From: JAWWOW01 sp033851265
GTDB taxonomy: Bacteria > Actinomycetota > Actinomycetes > JAWWOW01
DNA length: 64,000 nucleotides
Direction of reading: 5' to 3'
Assembly: GCA_033851265.1 (NCBI GenBank)
Contig: JAWWOW010000005.1
Coordinates: forward strand, 310,001 to 374,000
How positions within the stretch are numbered: position 1 is the stretch's first letter; each line of letters opens with the position of its first letter. The notes beneath the pieces are model-generated. The model searched no databases. It worked only from the letters and a program-made list of their open reading frames with translations, and was not told the origin of the DNA. Both the position numbers and the translations under genes were made by a program. Shown piece by piece: positions 16,065-24,803 of this stretch.

Positions 16065-17267
16065 ATGCGCAGGATCGAGTACGCCGGCAGCGTGCACGAC
16101 GAGGCCGAGGTCGCCGCGGTTGTCGAAGTTCTGCAAGGCCCCCCGACTGCAATGCGCATCGGCAAGAACGTGCGCGCCTTCGAGCAGGGAATCGCCGAGC
16201 TGTTCGGCAAGACGCACGGCATCATGTGCAACTCCGGGTCTTCCGCGCTCTACCTGGCGGTCGAAGCCCTCGATCTGTCTCCCGGTGACGAGGTCATCAC
16301 CTCGGTCGTGACCTTCTCGACCGACGTCGCGCCTCTTGTCCGGGCCGGCTTGATCCCGGTGTTCGTTGACGTGGAGCGCGACACGTTCAACATCGACGTG
16401 GACGCGATCGAACGGATCATCTCGTCGCACACGCGCGCCGTACTGATCCCGAACCTCGTCGGTAACGCCCCGGACTGGGACCGCATCCGCGACATCGCGG
16501 ACCGGCACGAGCTCGCCGTCATCGAGGACTCATGCGACGCACTCGGCTCGACGTTGCGCGGCACTCCGACCGGGACGCGCTCGGACATCAGTGTCACGAG
16601 CTTCGCGCTATCCCACATCATCACGGCGGCGGGCACCGGTGGCATGGTCTGCCTCGACGACGACGAGCTGACGGACCGGATCCTGCTACTGCGGCGATGG
16701 GGCCGGCGGTCCGAGCCGCAGCTCTTCGGGTCACGCAAGGGCGTCGACAAGCGCTTCTTCAGCGACGTTGACGGTCTGGAGTACGACAACTTGTTCATCT
16801 TCGATGAGGTCGGCTGGAACTTCGAACCGTCCGAGCTGTCCGCGGCGTTCGGGCTGGTGCAATTGTCCAAGCTTCCCGCGAATCTCGCTCGCCGCAAGCG
16901 GAACTTCGCAGCGCTACGCGAGCATCTCGCGGGCTACCCAGACTTCTTCGAGTTGCCGCGAACCACGGCGGAACTCAACACGGCGTGGCACATGTTCCCG
17001 TTCCTGATCCGCCCCGAGTCGGGCATCCGCCGCGGTGAGCTGCAAGAGCACATGGAACGGCACGGTGTCGACACGCGGATGGTCTGGACCGGCAACGTCT
17101 TGCGCCAGCCGGCGTTCGCCAAGATCGAGCACCGCGCCGACCCCGCGGGTTATCCCAACGCCGATCGGGTCATGGAGCAGGGACTCGTGCTCCCCTCGAA
17201 CCACGGCATGAACGACGACGACGTCGCGTACGTGTGCGAAACCCTCGACGCGTTCCTGAACCGTTAG
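16065..17267 (+). CDS. DegT/DnrJ/EryC1/StrS-family protein, RfbH-like, with His at the PLP lysine position
   Basis: A 400-residue protein started at the ATG at 16065, which has AGGGGAGG just upstream; the frame is open much further left but without coding character. It follows the RfbH (CDP-4-keto-6-deoxyglucose 3-dehydratase) pattern: PNLVGNAPDWDRIRDIA, IEDSCDALGS, LSAAFGLVQLSKL and TRMVWTGNVLRQPAF. In the active-site loop SFALSHIITAAGTGG, His184 stands where aminotransferases have Lys. That is typical of PMP/PLP-dependent 3-dehydratases such as RfbH and ColD. The Cys-rich loop that carries the iron-sulfur cluster in RfbH is replaced here (residues 211-232 contain no Cys). An unusual dehydratase is likely. 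Confidence 0.86.
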   Translation: MRRIEYAGSVHDEAEVAAVVEVLQGPPTAMRIGKNVRAFEQGIAELFGKTHGIMCNSGSSALYLAVEALDLSPGDEVITSVVTFSTDVAPLVRAGLIPVFVDVERDTFNIDVDAIERIISSHTRAVLIPNLVGNAPDWDRIRDIADRHELAVIEDSCDALGSTLRGTPTGTRSDISVTSFALSHIITAAGTGGMVCLDDDELTDRILLLRRWGRRSEPQLFGSRKGVDKRFFSDVDGLEYDNLFIFDEVGWNFEPSELSAAFGLVQLSKLPANLARRKRNFAALREHLAGYPDFFELPRTTAELNTAWHMFPFLIRPESGIRRGELQEHMERHGVDTRMVWTGNVLRQPAFAKIEHRADPAGYPNADRVMEQGLVLPSNHGMNDDDVAYVCETLDAFLNR

Positions 17268-18769
17268 CGCGGTCTACGGATCCCAATACCTGTACGGCGT
17301 GATCGGATAGCGACGTCCGAGTGGGTTGATGAGTGTTGCTGTGCCGTTAGGCCCGGGAATCGTCGTCCAGCCATTGTTCTTCGTGGTGCGGTTGTGGTGG
17401 GCGCAGCCGGATCCCATGGTGTCGACGTTGGTTTACCACCGTCGGTCCATCCGTCGCGATGGTCGACGTCGTTGTCTTCGGCGGGTCTGCCGCAGCTGGG
17501 CACGAAGCATTCGCGGTCGCGGTCGACGACGTATCCGCGTTGCCGTTTCGACGCGGTCCGTCGGTCTCGGTGGAGGTCGAGCCGGTCGTCGTCGGGGCGA
17601 GTGAGCCAGCCGGTTGCCGGGTCGACGGGCAGAAGCTTGAACCGCAGATCGGCACCCGGCACGACACTGGCCCCGCCTGGTTGCGGCTCGCTCGAACCAC
17701 GCTCGGTCGGACGGAGCCCGCTGTCCCAGCGACCGTCAGCGTCCTCGGGGTCGTGGTAGCGGAACGGGTCGTCATCGACGGTGTCATCGGCGTCGCGGTC
17801 GGGTTGCCCAGCGATGACCCGTCGGGCAACGGATGCGGAGATTGGGCCGTATCCCGGGATGTCTGCCGGGTCGTCGTCCTGACCCGCGGCGGTGCTCGCC
17901 TTGACGACCAGGCCCACCGTTGCCGGCACGGGACCGACCTCGGGCGGCAACGACGTTTCGCCGATGTGGGCTTTAGCGATGAGATTGCCGGCCGCCATGG
18001 CGAACACCAGCCCGACCAACGCGTCGAACCGGCCGGCGCCGATCGTGTCGACCTGGCCGCTCCTCTTCATCTGCTTGGCCCACGCGGTGAGGATGAGGAA
18101 GACCGCGACGACAGCCTCGGTCGGCCCTTCGACCCACATGCCTGACTGGCCGTCACCGACCGGGCGGGGCCGTTCGACGCGGCGCTCTCGACGGCGTTGC
18201 CGCCGGCGTTCTTCGGCGGCTTCGGGGTCGACTGCGAGGACGGCCTTTTCCACCGCGCGTCGGGTCTCGGCCCGGGTCTGCTCGGGGGCCCGGCGCAATA
18301 CCGTCGCTTCGACCGTGCGCGCATTGTCGTCGGTGAGCATCCAGGTGCCGTCGGCGATTTCGAAGGCCTGCTGGTAGGAGATCCGCCCGTCTTCGAGCAG
18401 GTCCAACGTGTCGTGCAATCGCCTGCTCAGGTCGGTCGCCGCACTGATGCGGCTGTGCGCTGCAGTGTCACCGATCCGTAGCGCGGAACCTACCTCCCAA
18501 GCGCACCACCTGTCGTCGCCGAATCTCGGAGTCGCTGCCAGCGAAGCCAGGGTCGTTTGCTGTTGGGCGTCGAGCCAGTGCCGGCATTCGTCCCACTGCT
18601 CCGCCACCCCGAGCTTCTGCTCGGGGGTGAGGAGATCCAGATCGATCTGGCTCAGGGCGGCGATGCGCGCTGGCCCCGGCCAACTCAACCCAGCCTTCAG
18701 TAGCAGTTCGCCTGCATGGGCGATCCGCTCATCAGTGGCGATGCGCCGGGCGCCGTGGTACTCGAACAT
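17264..18769 (-). pseudogene. DUF222/13E12-repeat HNH endonuclease, frameshifted inside the HNH domain
   Basis: DUF222 domain (about residues 20-380) followed by a C-terminal HNH, typical of the repeated 13E12 family of actinomycetes. The frame reads CFVPSCGRPAEDNDVDHRDGWTDGG and then turns into Pro/Thr/Arg-rich nonsense ending at 17264. If one base is restored at about 17430-17440 (GGTGGT then AAACC), the protein continues TNVDTMGSGCAHHNRTTKNNGWTT to a stop at 17274-17276. That gives the missing C-AHHN-K half of the HNH and a closing WDP, and removes the 4-base overlap with the neighbour. So this is a one-base deletion: a real mutation or a sequencing error. The ATG at 18769 is preferred over a GTG at 18787. 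Confidence 0.82.
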
Positions 18770-18919
18770 ACGTTCGATTATACCCACGACACCGACAAAA
18801 ACGAGGCCCTGTAAGGAAATTTCTTGAACGAATTTCGCTTGGTGAGAACGACCAGGGCCGCTGTGTCAACTAGTCAGCCGCAACCTGTGGGCAGTTGTCT
18901 GTCGTGAAAGCCTGGCTTC

Positions 18920-19390
18920 GTGACGCCCAGCTTGGTCGCTCTTCCGTTGTTCGGCCTCGGGCTTGGCGTTGTCGGCGTCTGGCTCGTCCGAGCGCGGCCG
19001 ATAGGCCGGACGGTCGTGCTCGTCGCGGCGTGCCTGCTGGCATTCCTCAGCATGGCCAGCGTTGCCGCAGCATTTGAGGCCGCCGGAGCCCGGGGTTTGG
19101 ACCCGGCAAACACCGTCTGCGACGAGCACGCGCCAGCCGGCTGGTTCGAGGCCACCCGCTCTGAGGCGCATTTTTCTTGGCTTCCACCCAGGACGCGTTG
19201 CCACATGGTGAACGTCCGGACCGGTCAAACCGCGGCATGGGATTCAGGATTCGCGTCGATACCCGCGTTGACCGGAGGGGCGCTTGCCGGTGGTGCTTCC
19301 CTCGCACTCGTGGCGTGGGCGTTCAGTGCGACCATTCGCTCGGCTAGGCAGCGCTTGCAGCGGGGAGGACTTGCTCCACGAACAGGTTGA
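18920..19390 (+). CDS. Small membrane protein of unknown function
   Basis: A 156-residue protein with a GTG start. Three hydrophobic segments are visible at about 3-24, 30-52 and 115-138. They flank an extracytoplasmic-looking loop with two Cys (NTVCDEH and PRTRCHMV) that may form a disulphide, and the tail is basic. No family is recognised. The 3' end overlaps the converging luciferase-family gene by 47 bases. That is unusual but tolerable, since the overlap covers only the basic tail. Coding is supported by the regular membrane topology; the function is unknown. Confidence 0.62.
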   Translation: MTPSLVALPLFGLGLGVVGVWLVRARPIGRTVVLVAACLLAFLSMASVAAAFEAAGARGLDPANTVCDEHAPAGWFEATRSEAHFSWLPPRTRCHMVNVRTGQTAAWDSGFASIPALTGGALAGGASLALVAWAFSATIRSARQRLQRGGLAPRTG

Positions 19391-20312
19391 GGCTCTCCCA
19401 ACCTTTCTCGATCGAGATGCCGTTGCACAACGGGTGGAAGCTGAACATCCCCTTGCCGTCCTTGATGCGCTTGATGCACTCCTCCGGCGTGAGGATGTTG
19501 TAGATACCGGTCGCACGCAGTTCATCGATCGTGGATGCCTTGGTGTGCACGGCGGATGACACCTTGCCGGTCTGCCAGCCGGCGTACGTCGTCGCCTCGT
19601 CGAGGAAGCACGGGCCGATCTCGGCCCAGTCGCGCTCCGGGTCCTCCGAGACATGCACCTGCCCGTAGTCGGGTGCCGGCATGATGCAGACCGGATTGGT
19701 GCCGTGTTCCTTGCACTGTTCCTCGTAATAGGCCTGCAGCTCGGGCAGATGTGCCACGGGTTGGAACGGCAGCCCGAACCGCGCCGCGCGCCGCGCTGCA
19801 ATCTTGCTCTCGCCACCGACGAACACCGGCGGATGCGGTTTCGTGTACGGCGCCGGCGTCACCGTGCCGTCGCGCCATGCGGCGAGCATCGTCTCCAAGA
19901 CGTGATCCATGATCTTGCCGCGTTCGGCGAAGTCCTTGCCAAGCAGCGCGTACTCCGACGGGCGATACCCGAGCCCGGCGACCGTCATGACGCGACCGCG
20001 CGAGGCGAGGTCGACCACCGCCAGATCCTCGGCCAGCCGGAGCGGGTCATACAGCGGCGCGAGGGCTGCCGAGAGGCTGATGACGACGTTCTTCGTGCGT
20101 GCGGCGACCATGCCGGCGAGCAGGATCGGCGATGGCGTCCAGTTGTTCTCGGCGCCGTGGTGCTCGCTGAGTACGACGGACATGAAGCCGTTGTTGTCGG
20201 CGTACTCGCACATCTCGAGCATCGCGGCGTGCATGGAGGCCTGCTCCTCCGGCGAGGAGCCGGGATTGGCCATCGTGAAGCGGATCATCGACATCAGCAT
20301 GGGTTGAACCAT
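19344..20312 (-). CDS. LLM-class (bacterial luciferase-like) flavin-dependent oxidoreductase
   Basis: A 322-residue TIM-barrel flavin enzyme: EYADNNGFMSVVLSEHH, SPILLAGMVAARTKNVVI, DPLRLAEDLAVVDLASRGR and GYRPSEYALLG are standard for the family, which uses F420 or FMN. Actinomycete members act in lipid, sterol and xenobiotic oxidation; which cofactor applies cannot be told here. The ATG is at 20312, only four bases from a palindrome (20316-20332) that shares its core with the one controlling the ligase/racemase promoters. It is therefore probably part of the same regulon although separated by about 10 kb. Confidence 0.9.
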   Translation of the reverse strand: MVQPMLMSMIRFTMANPGSSPEEQASMHAAMLEMCEYADNNGFMSVVLSEHHGAENNWTPSPILLAGMVAARTKNVVISLSAALAPLYDPLRLAEDLAVVDLASRGRVMTVAGLGYRPSEYALLGKDFAERGKIMDHVLETMLAAWRDGTVTPAPYTKPHPPVFVGGESKIAARRAARFGLPFQPVAHLPELQAYYEEQCKEHGTNPVCIMPAPDYGQVHVSEDPERDWAEIGPCFLDEATTYAGWQTGKVSSAVHTKASTIDELRATGIYNILTPEECIKRIKDGKGMFSFHPLCNGISIEKGWESLNLFVEQVLPAASAA

Positions 20313-20315
20313 AGT

Positions 20316-20332
20316 CCTGACGCCCCGTCAGG
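20316..20332. promoter_or_regulatory. Perfect palindrome, second candidate operator of the catabolic regulon
   Basis: CCTGACG-CCC-CGTCAGG: 7-base arms and a 3-base centre. The core CTGACG-N3-CGTCAG matches CTGACA-N3-TGTCAG at 10593-10607 in spacing and in five of six bases per arm. It lies four bases upstream of the luciferase-family start codon, a position suited to repression. Confidence 0.62.
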
Positions 20333-20395
20333 TCTGCACCGAGTAGCCGATCTCGGGCGTTAGGGTGTCCCACGCGACAAGCCGGGGGTGGCGTT

Positions 20396-20950
20396 TTGGT
20401 TGCCTGGATCGTGATCGCCGTCGTGGCGGCGGTTCTCATCATCGCCATCGTCGTTGGGTTCAATGCGTTGGTACGCCGCCGCAATCGGTGCGACGCCTCA
20501 TGGGCCCAGGTCGACGTGCAACTCGTCAAACGCCACGACCTGATACCCAACGTCGTCGAAGCGGTGAAGGGATACGCCGCTCACGAGCGGCAGAGCTTGC
20601 AGGCGGTGACCGAGGCTCGAAGCAGTGCGATGAGTGCTCAAGGACCCGCCGCGCGGGCCGGTGCGGAAGACCACCTGACCGCTGCCCTTGGCGGCTTATT
20701 CGTCGTCGCCGAGAACTATCCGGCTCTCAAGGCCAGCGACAACTTCTTGGATCTGCAAGGGCAACTCGCATCCGTTGAAGCGGGCATCGCGTACGCGCGG
20801 CAGTACTACAACGACGCTGTGCTCAGCTACCTGAATACTCGGTCGACGTTCCCGTTGCTCCTCGTCGCACACGCGCTGCGATTCGGCCCGCGTGAGTACT
20901 TCAGAGCCGGTGCTGGTACGACGGAGCCAGTTGAGGTCTCGCTCAGTTGA
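20396..20950 (+). CDS. lemA: LemA family protein
   Basis: A 184-residue LemA protein: one N-terminal membrane helix (AWIVIAVVAAVLIIAIVVGF), then the conserved NRCDASWAQVDVQLVKRHDLIPNVVE segment and a helical domain with YNDAVLSYLNTRSTFP near the end. The start is TTG at 20396, preceded by a GGGGGTGG purine tract. LemA proteins are anchored with the bulk on one side of the membrane and often pair with membrane or protease partners. Here the stop overlaps the TTG of a DUF2207 protein by four bases, a common pairing. The molecular function of the pair is not established. Confidence 0.9.
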   Translation: MVAWIVIAVVAAVLIIAIVVGFNALVRRRNRCDASWAQVDVQLVKRHDLIPNVVEAVKGYAAHERQSLQAVTEARSSAMSAQGPAARAGAEDHLTAALGGLFVVAENYPALKASDNFLDLQGQLASVEAGIAYARQYYNDAVLSYLNTRSTFPLLLVAHALRFGPREYFRAGAGTTEPVEVSLS

Positions 20951-22434
20951 TCGACGTCCTCGTCTTATTGCCCGGCGTCAGCAGCTCGGACCACAGCAAG
21001 GACGTTCTGTTCCAGTTGTACGTCGGCGTGACCGCGCTGGTCTTCGCGCTGGTCATCGGAGTGCTGCTGCTCGCTGTCGTCTTCTTCCGCCGGGAACGGC
21101 AACCGGAGGAGGGCAGGCGCACTCTCGAGACCAGGGACGACTCGCCTGCTGTTGCCGCGCTGCTCGTGCACACGCGCGAGGTGCCGGGTGAGGCCGCCGC
21201 AGCAACGCTGGTCGACCTAGCCGCGCGCGGAACGGTCGAGATCCTCGACATGGGCGGCGGGACTCCCGCCGTACGGCTGCTGGAAACGGCTCCACTTGGA
21301 CTCAGGGCTTACGAGCAACGTGTGTTCGAGCTGGTCCGAAGGCATGCGGACGGTGACGGGGTCGCTCCGGCGGACGCGCTGACCTTGTCAGACGACGAAG
21401 CATCGGAGAAGTGGCTCGAAGAATTCCGTAGTGAAGTCCGCGACGAAGCGCGGAGCAACGGATGGGTGCGCAAGCGGTACGGCACCGAGGTCTCGATTGT
21501 GGCTGTGCTGCTGCTCATTGGTGCCGTGGTCATCGCCATCTGGGGTTACGCAACCGCGACGAAGTTTCCAGCCGATGTAGCGCACCCTCCTACACCGCAC
21601 TCCGACTTGCGCGCCGGCTTGGTCTGGGCGGCGGTGCTGCTTGGCGGGGCAGAGTTCGTAGCGATCAGCGCGCTCTGGCGCAGCGCAGCGCAACGGCTAA
21701 CTCGTTCGGGTAGACCCGTTGCCGCATCCTGGCTCGGCGTTGCAGCACATCTCCGTGACGACGAACAGCTAGCTGAAGCACCACCCACGGCGGTCGCGAT
21801 CTGGCACCGGTTGCTTGCGTACGCGACCGGCTTCGGCGTTGCGCACGCCGTGCAAGAGCGGATCCCGCTAGGCCCGGAGTCCCGTAGCAGGGCGTGGAGC
21901 GCCGAAAGCGGTCGTTGGCGGCAAGTGCGGGTGCGCTATCCCGAACGCTGGCCTCCCGGGTGGGGGAGTCGGCCCGGCGAACTCGTGAAGTACGGCGCGG
22001 GTCGGCTGCTGATGGTGGGTGTTCCCGTTGTCGTGATCCTCACCGTGGGCGTGCAACTGATACGCGCTGGCGTGCTGGACTCCGCGCCGTGGTGGAGCGT
22101 CGCGTTTGCCGGTCTCGTCGCCGGCCCGTTCCTGCTCCTTGCCGCCGCGGGGATCGTCAACCTCCTCTTCGGGTTGGTCATGCTTGCGTCGTTGTTCGGC
22201 CCGCCGCGTGAGGTCACCGGTCTGGCTGTTCGGGTGCGTCCGATCCCGGGGCAAACCGCGGGAATGTGGGTCGCCATCGACGACGGCACGAGGGACGAGG
22301 TCGTCGCCTACAAGGTCCGGGTATCGAACTCGATCCAGCAGGGCGACCACGTGCGGCTGCTGGTACGCCCGCTGAGCGGACAAGTGTTGGCCGCGGCCGA
22401 TAGCACCGAGCCGGTCGGCGCGGCTACTCGATGA
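20947..22434 (+). CDS. DUF2207-like membrane protein
   Basis: A 495-residue protein with a TTG start inside the lemA stop. One membrane helix lies near the N-terminus (about 22-48). A winged-helix-like cytoplasmic part follows (PAVAALLVHTREVPGEAAAATLVDLAARGTVEIL), which is the DUF2207 hallmark. Further hydrophobic segments lie at about 180-200, 218-240, 355-375 and 382-418, with a short soluble end. The large N-terminal extracytoplasmic domain of full DUF2207 proteins is absent. Co-transcription with lemA is clear. It may form a membrane complex with LemA; its role is unknown. The 3' end overlaps the converging methyltransferase by 11 bases. Confidence 0.85.
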   Translation: MIDVLVLLPGVSSSDHSKDVLFQLYVGVTALVFALVIGVLLLAVVFFRRERQPEEGRRTLETRDDSPAVAALLVHTREVPGEAAAATLVDLAARGTVEILDMGGGTPAVRLLETAPLGLRAYEQRVFELVRRHADGDGVAPADALTLSDDEASEKWLEEFRSEVRDEARSNGWVRKRYGTEVSIVAVLLLIGAVVIAIWGYATATKFPADVAHPPTPHSDLRAGLVWAAVLLGGAEFVAISALWRSAAQRLTRSGRPVAASWLGVAAHLRDDEQLAEAPPTAVAIWHRLLAYATGFGVAHAVQERIPLGPESRSRAWSAESGRWRQVRVRYPERWPPGWGSRPGELVKYGAGRLLMVGVPVVVILTVGVQLIRAGVLDSAPWWSVAFAGLVAGPFLLLAAAGIVNLLFGLVMLASLFGPPREVTGLAVRVRPIPGQTAGMWVAIDDGTRDEVVAYKVRVSNSIQQGDHVRLLVRPLSGQVLAAADSTEPVGAATR

Positions 22435-23083
22435 CGTAGGCCATTGCGAAGCCGTCGTACCCCTTGCTGCCGACCGTCTGAATCACGGTGGCGCTGACGC
22501 GCGGTTCTGACTCGACGAGGGTGAAGAGCTCTCGCGTGCCAAGCACATTGGGGTCCGAACTGTTCTCCTCGAGGATCGCTCCGTTGCGTACGACGTTGTC
22601 GACGATGATGACGCTGCCGGGCCGCGACAACTTCAACGCCCAGGCGAAGTACGCCGGGTTGTTCACCTTGTCGGCATCGATGAACGCGAGATCAAAAGGT
22701 GGCAGATCAGCGAGCGCCGGCAGCGACTCGAGCGCGGGCCCAACGCGCACCTCCACGATCGCGCCGAAGCCTGCGGCTTCAATGTGGCGCCGCGCCAGCT
22801 CGGCGTAGTCCGGATTCGCTTCCAACGTCACTAGCCGGCCGTCAGCGGGCAGCGCGGATGCGATCCAGATGGTGCTGTAGCCGCCCAGGGTCCCGATCTC
22901 GAGCACATGACGCGCGTTGATCGAACGCGCCAAGAGATGCAGGAACTTGCCCTGCGGCGGCGACACATTGATTGCAGGCAATCCAGCGTTGCGGCTGTTT
23001 TCCAGCGCTGCCGCCGCTGGATGGTCGCCCACGAGTACCTCGGTGAGGTACTCGTCGACCGCGGCCCACCGCTCGTCCGTCAT
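22424..23083 (-). CDS. SAM-dependent O-methyltransferase (family 3, catechol-type)
   Basis: A 219-residue methyltransferase with SAM motif I LEIGTLGGYSTIWIA, the acidic residue of LVTLEANP and the metal-binding FDLAFIDADK plus IIVDNVV. These match the divalent-metal catechol/caffeoyl-CoA O-methyltransferase family, and the length is typical. The gene lies 12 bases downstream of the MaoC gene and is probably co-transcribed with it. A catechol or phenolic acceptor is plausible but not shown. Confidence 0.92.
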   Translation of the reverse strand: MTDERWAAVDEYLTEVLVGDHPAAAALENSRNAGLPAINVSPPQGKFLHLLARSINARHVLEIGTLGGYSTIWIASALPADGRLVTLEANPDYAELARRHIEAAGFGAIVEVRVGPALESLPALADLPPFDLAFIDADKVNNPAYFAWALKLSRPGSVIIVDNVVRNGAILEENSSDPNVLGTRELFTLVESEPRVSATVIQTVGSKGYDGFAMAYVIE

Positions 23084-23095
23084 GTCAGCACGGCT

Positions 23096-23572
23096 TTACG
23101 CGTAGACCATTCGCGTGACCCAGTCAGCGACCAAAGCTGGCTTGTCTTCGCCTTCGATCTCCACTGTCACGGTTCGCACGGACTGCAACGTGTTCGGGTC
23201 TTTCAGGTCCACGCTCGAAAGCACGCTGGATGCCCGAATGCGTGAGCCGACCTTGACCGGAGCGATGAAGCGCACCTTCTCGAAGCCGTAGTTGACCCCC
23301 ATGACGATGCCGTCCAAGCGCTCGGGCGGCTGCGGGATCGACGAACACAGATGACTGAGCATGGACAGCGTCAGGAATCCGTGCGCGATCGTTACTCCCC
23401 ACGGCGACATCTCGGCGGAGAGTTTCGGGTCGACGTGGATGAACTGATGGTCCTCCGTCACATCAGCGAACGCGTTGATCCGGTCCTGGTCGACCATGAA
23501 CCAATCGCCAGTGCCCTCAGCCTCACCGATCGCAGCCTTGAACAGCTCGTATGCGTTCTCGCCCTTGCTCAT
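23096..23572 (-). CDS. MaoC-family enoyl-CoA hydratase (HtdZ/Rv0130-like)
   Basis: A 158-residue single hot-dog hydratase. The start at 23572 (MSKGENAYELF) follows GAGGAG at a good distance; an ATG four codons earlier is also possible. The catalytic Asp/His signature is in FADVTEDHQFIHVDP, followed by GVTIAHGFLTLSM, as in mycobacterial Rv0130-type R-specific enoyl-CoA hydratases. It adds water to trans-2-enoyl-CoA, the step after the acyl-CoA dehydrogenase encoded at 7096-9400. The methyltransferase gene follows on the same strand. Confidence 0.92.
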   Translation of the reverse strand: MSKGENAYELFKAAIGEAEGTGDWFMVDQDRINAFADVTEDHQFIHVDPKLSAEMSPWGVTIAHGFLTLSMLSHLCSSIPQPPERLDGIVMGVNYGFEKVRFIAPVKVGSRIRASSVLSSVDLKDPNTLQSVRTVTVEIEGEDKPALVADWVTRMVYA

Positions 23573-23630
23573 CGCACTCCTCATGTATGGCGTTGCGCGT
23601 CAGGATAGATTCACAGAGATTCGCATGCGC

Positions 23631-24803
23631 TCACGGGGGAGACGTGGCTGTGTGCGCGAGGAAAACGCGCAACGCAGCGCCACCGCCGTTGCGGTCCTCG
23701 ACCCAGGCCCGACCGTCATGGCGGGCCGCGAAGTGGCCGACGAGGGCCAAACCGATGCCCATGCCCGGGGCATGCGTGCGCAAGACCGAACCGTGTTCGA
23801 AGGCGCCAAAGATCCTGCTGCGAACGTGCTCGGGGATACCCGGCCCGTTGTCATCAACGCAGATGAGGATGCCGTCCGGTTGGGCCCGAACGGCGACCCA
23901 GATCTGAGCGGTATCTGGTGTGTGGGTGACGGCGTTCGAGACCAGGTTTTCGATGATGCGCTCGACCATCCCAGGGTCGACGTTCGCTTGCAGGTCCGGG
24001 GCTTCAACGTGAATCGGGCGTGGTGAGTGCAACGCATCGACTACCCAGCGCACGAATGAGCCGACATCGATCTCCTGACGGCGGGCTTCGAGGACTCCTC
24101 GACCGAGACGATCAACGTCGAGCAGGTCGGCGATGAGCCGGTCGAGTTTCTCTGCGCTCCCCGCGATGCGTTCGACACAGTCGCGACGCAATTCGGTGGA
24201 TAGCTCCGCATCGTGATCTTTGAGTGTCCGGGCGAAGCCAAGTAGCGCAGTCAATGGCGTTCGGAGTTCGTGGGAAACGGTCGTGATGAATATCGACTTG
24301 GCTGCCTCTAACGCTTTTCTTGACGTGATGTCCTGCGCGAGCACCAAGACTGCATCGCGGTCGGCAAATCTCTGTGCGTGCGAAACGATCTCGACATCGA
24401 TGACACGGCCGTCCTTCAGTCTGTGCTTCCAGGCACCTGAATGATGCACCGGGGACCGTCCGAGAGACGGGTCTCCGTGCACGAGCTGGACGTCCTCCGG
24501 AGGTCGGATGTCCTCGATGGTCAGGGTGAGGAACTCATCACGCGAGTACCCATAGTTCGCGGTTGCGGCTGAGTTGACTTCGAGGATGCGCAGTGTCTCG
24601 ACGTCGTAGACCCACATCGGGTAGGGGTTATCGGCGAAGAGTGCGCGGAAGCTCTGCTCGCGTTCGTAGAGCTCGCGCGTGGTTCGTTCGGCGATGCTCT
24701 CCGCTTCTTGTCGCGCACGCTGTTCCCGGACCAGCCGTCGCCTGAGCCGCGCGAGCTCGGAGTCGTCGCTGGGATCCGCCGGTGTCGGGCTAAGCCGCGA
24801 CAC
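23631..24803 (-). CDS. PAS-domain sensor histidine kinase associated with H-NOX
   Basis: A 390-residue soluble kinase. An N-terminal coiled coil (about 15-50) leads into a PAS domain (about 50-165: FRALFADNPYPMWVYD, WKHRLKDGRVIDVEI). Then come HisKA with the phosphorylatable His178 in VSHELRTPL, and the ATPase domain with N box NLVSNAVTH, G1 DDNGPGIP and G2 GMGIGLALV. There are no membrane helices. It overlaps the preceding kinase gene by 14 bases. The gene order H-NOX, kinase, PAS-kinase implies that the heme sensor acts on one or both. No response regulator lies next to it. Confidence 0.92.
   Translation of the reverse strand: MSRLSPTPADPSDDSELARLRRRLVREQRARQEAESIAERTTRELYEREQSFRALFADNPYPMWVYDVETLRILEVNSAATANYGYSRDEFLTLTIEDIRPPEDVQLVHGDPSLGRSPVHHSGAWKHRLKDGRVIDVEIVSHAQRFADRDAVLVLAQDITSRKALEAAKSIFITTVSHELRTPLTALLGFARTLKDHDAELSTELRRDCVERIAGSAEKLDRLIADLLDVDRLGRGVLEARRQEIDVGSFVRWVVDALHSPRPIHVEAPDLQANVDPGMVERIIENLVSNAVTHTPDTAQIWVAVRAQPDGILICVDDNGPGIPEHVRSRIFGAFEHGSVLRTHAPGMGIGLALVGHFAARHDGRAWVEDRNGGGAALRVFLAHTATSPP

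Noticed and set aside
17347..17829. Separate 160-codon minus-strand gene
   Set aside because: Its overlap with the DUF222 HNH gene is a shadow frame; the true continuation of the HNH motif lies in the other alternative frame and ends at 17274.
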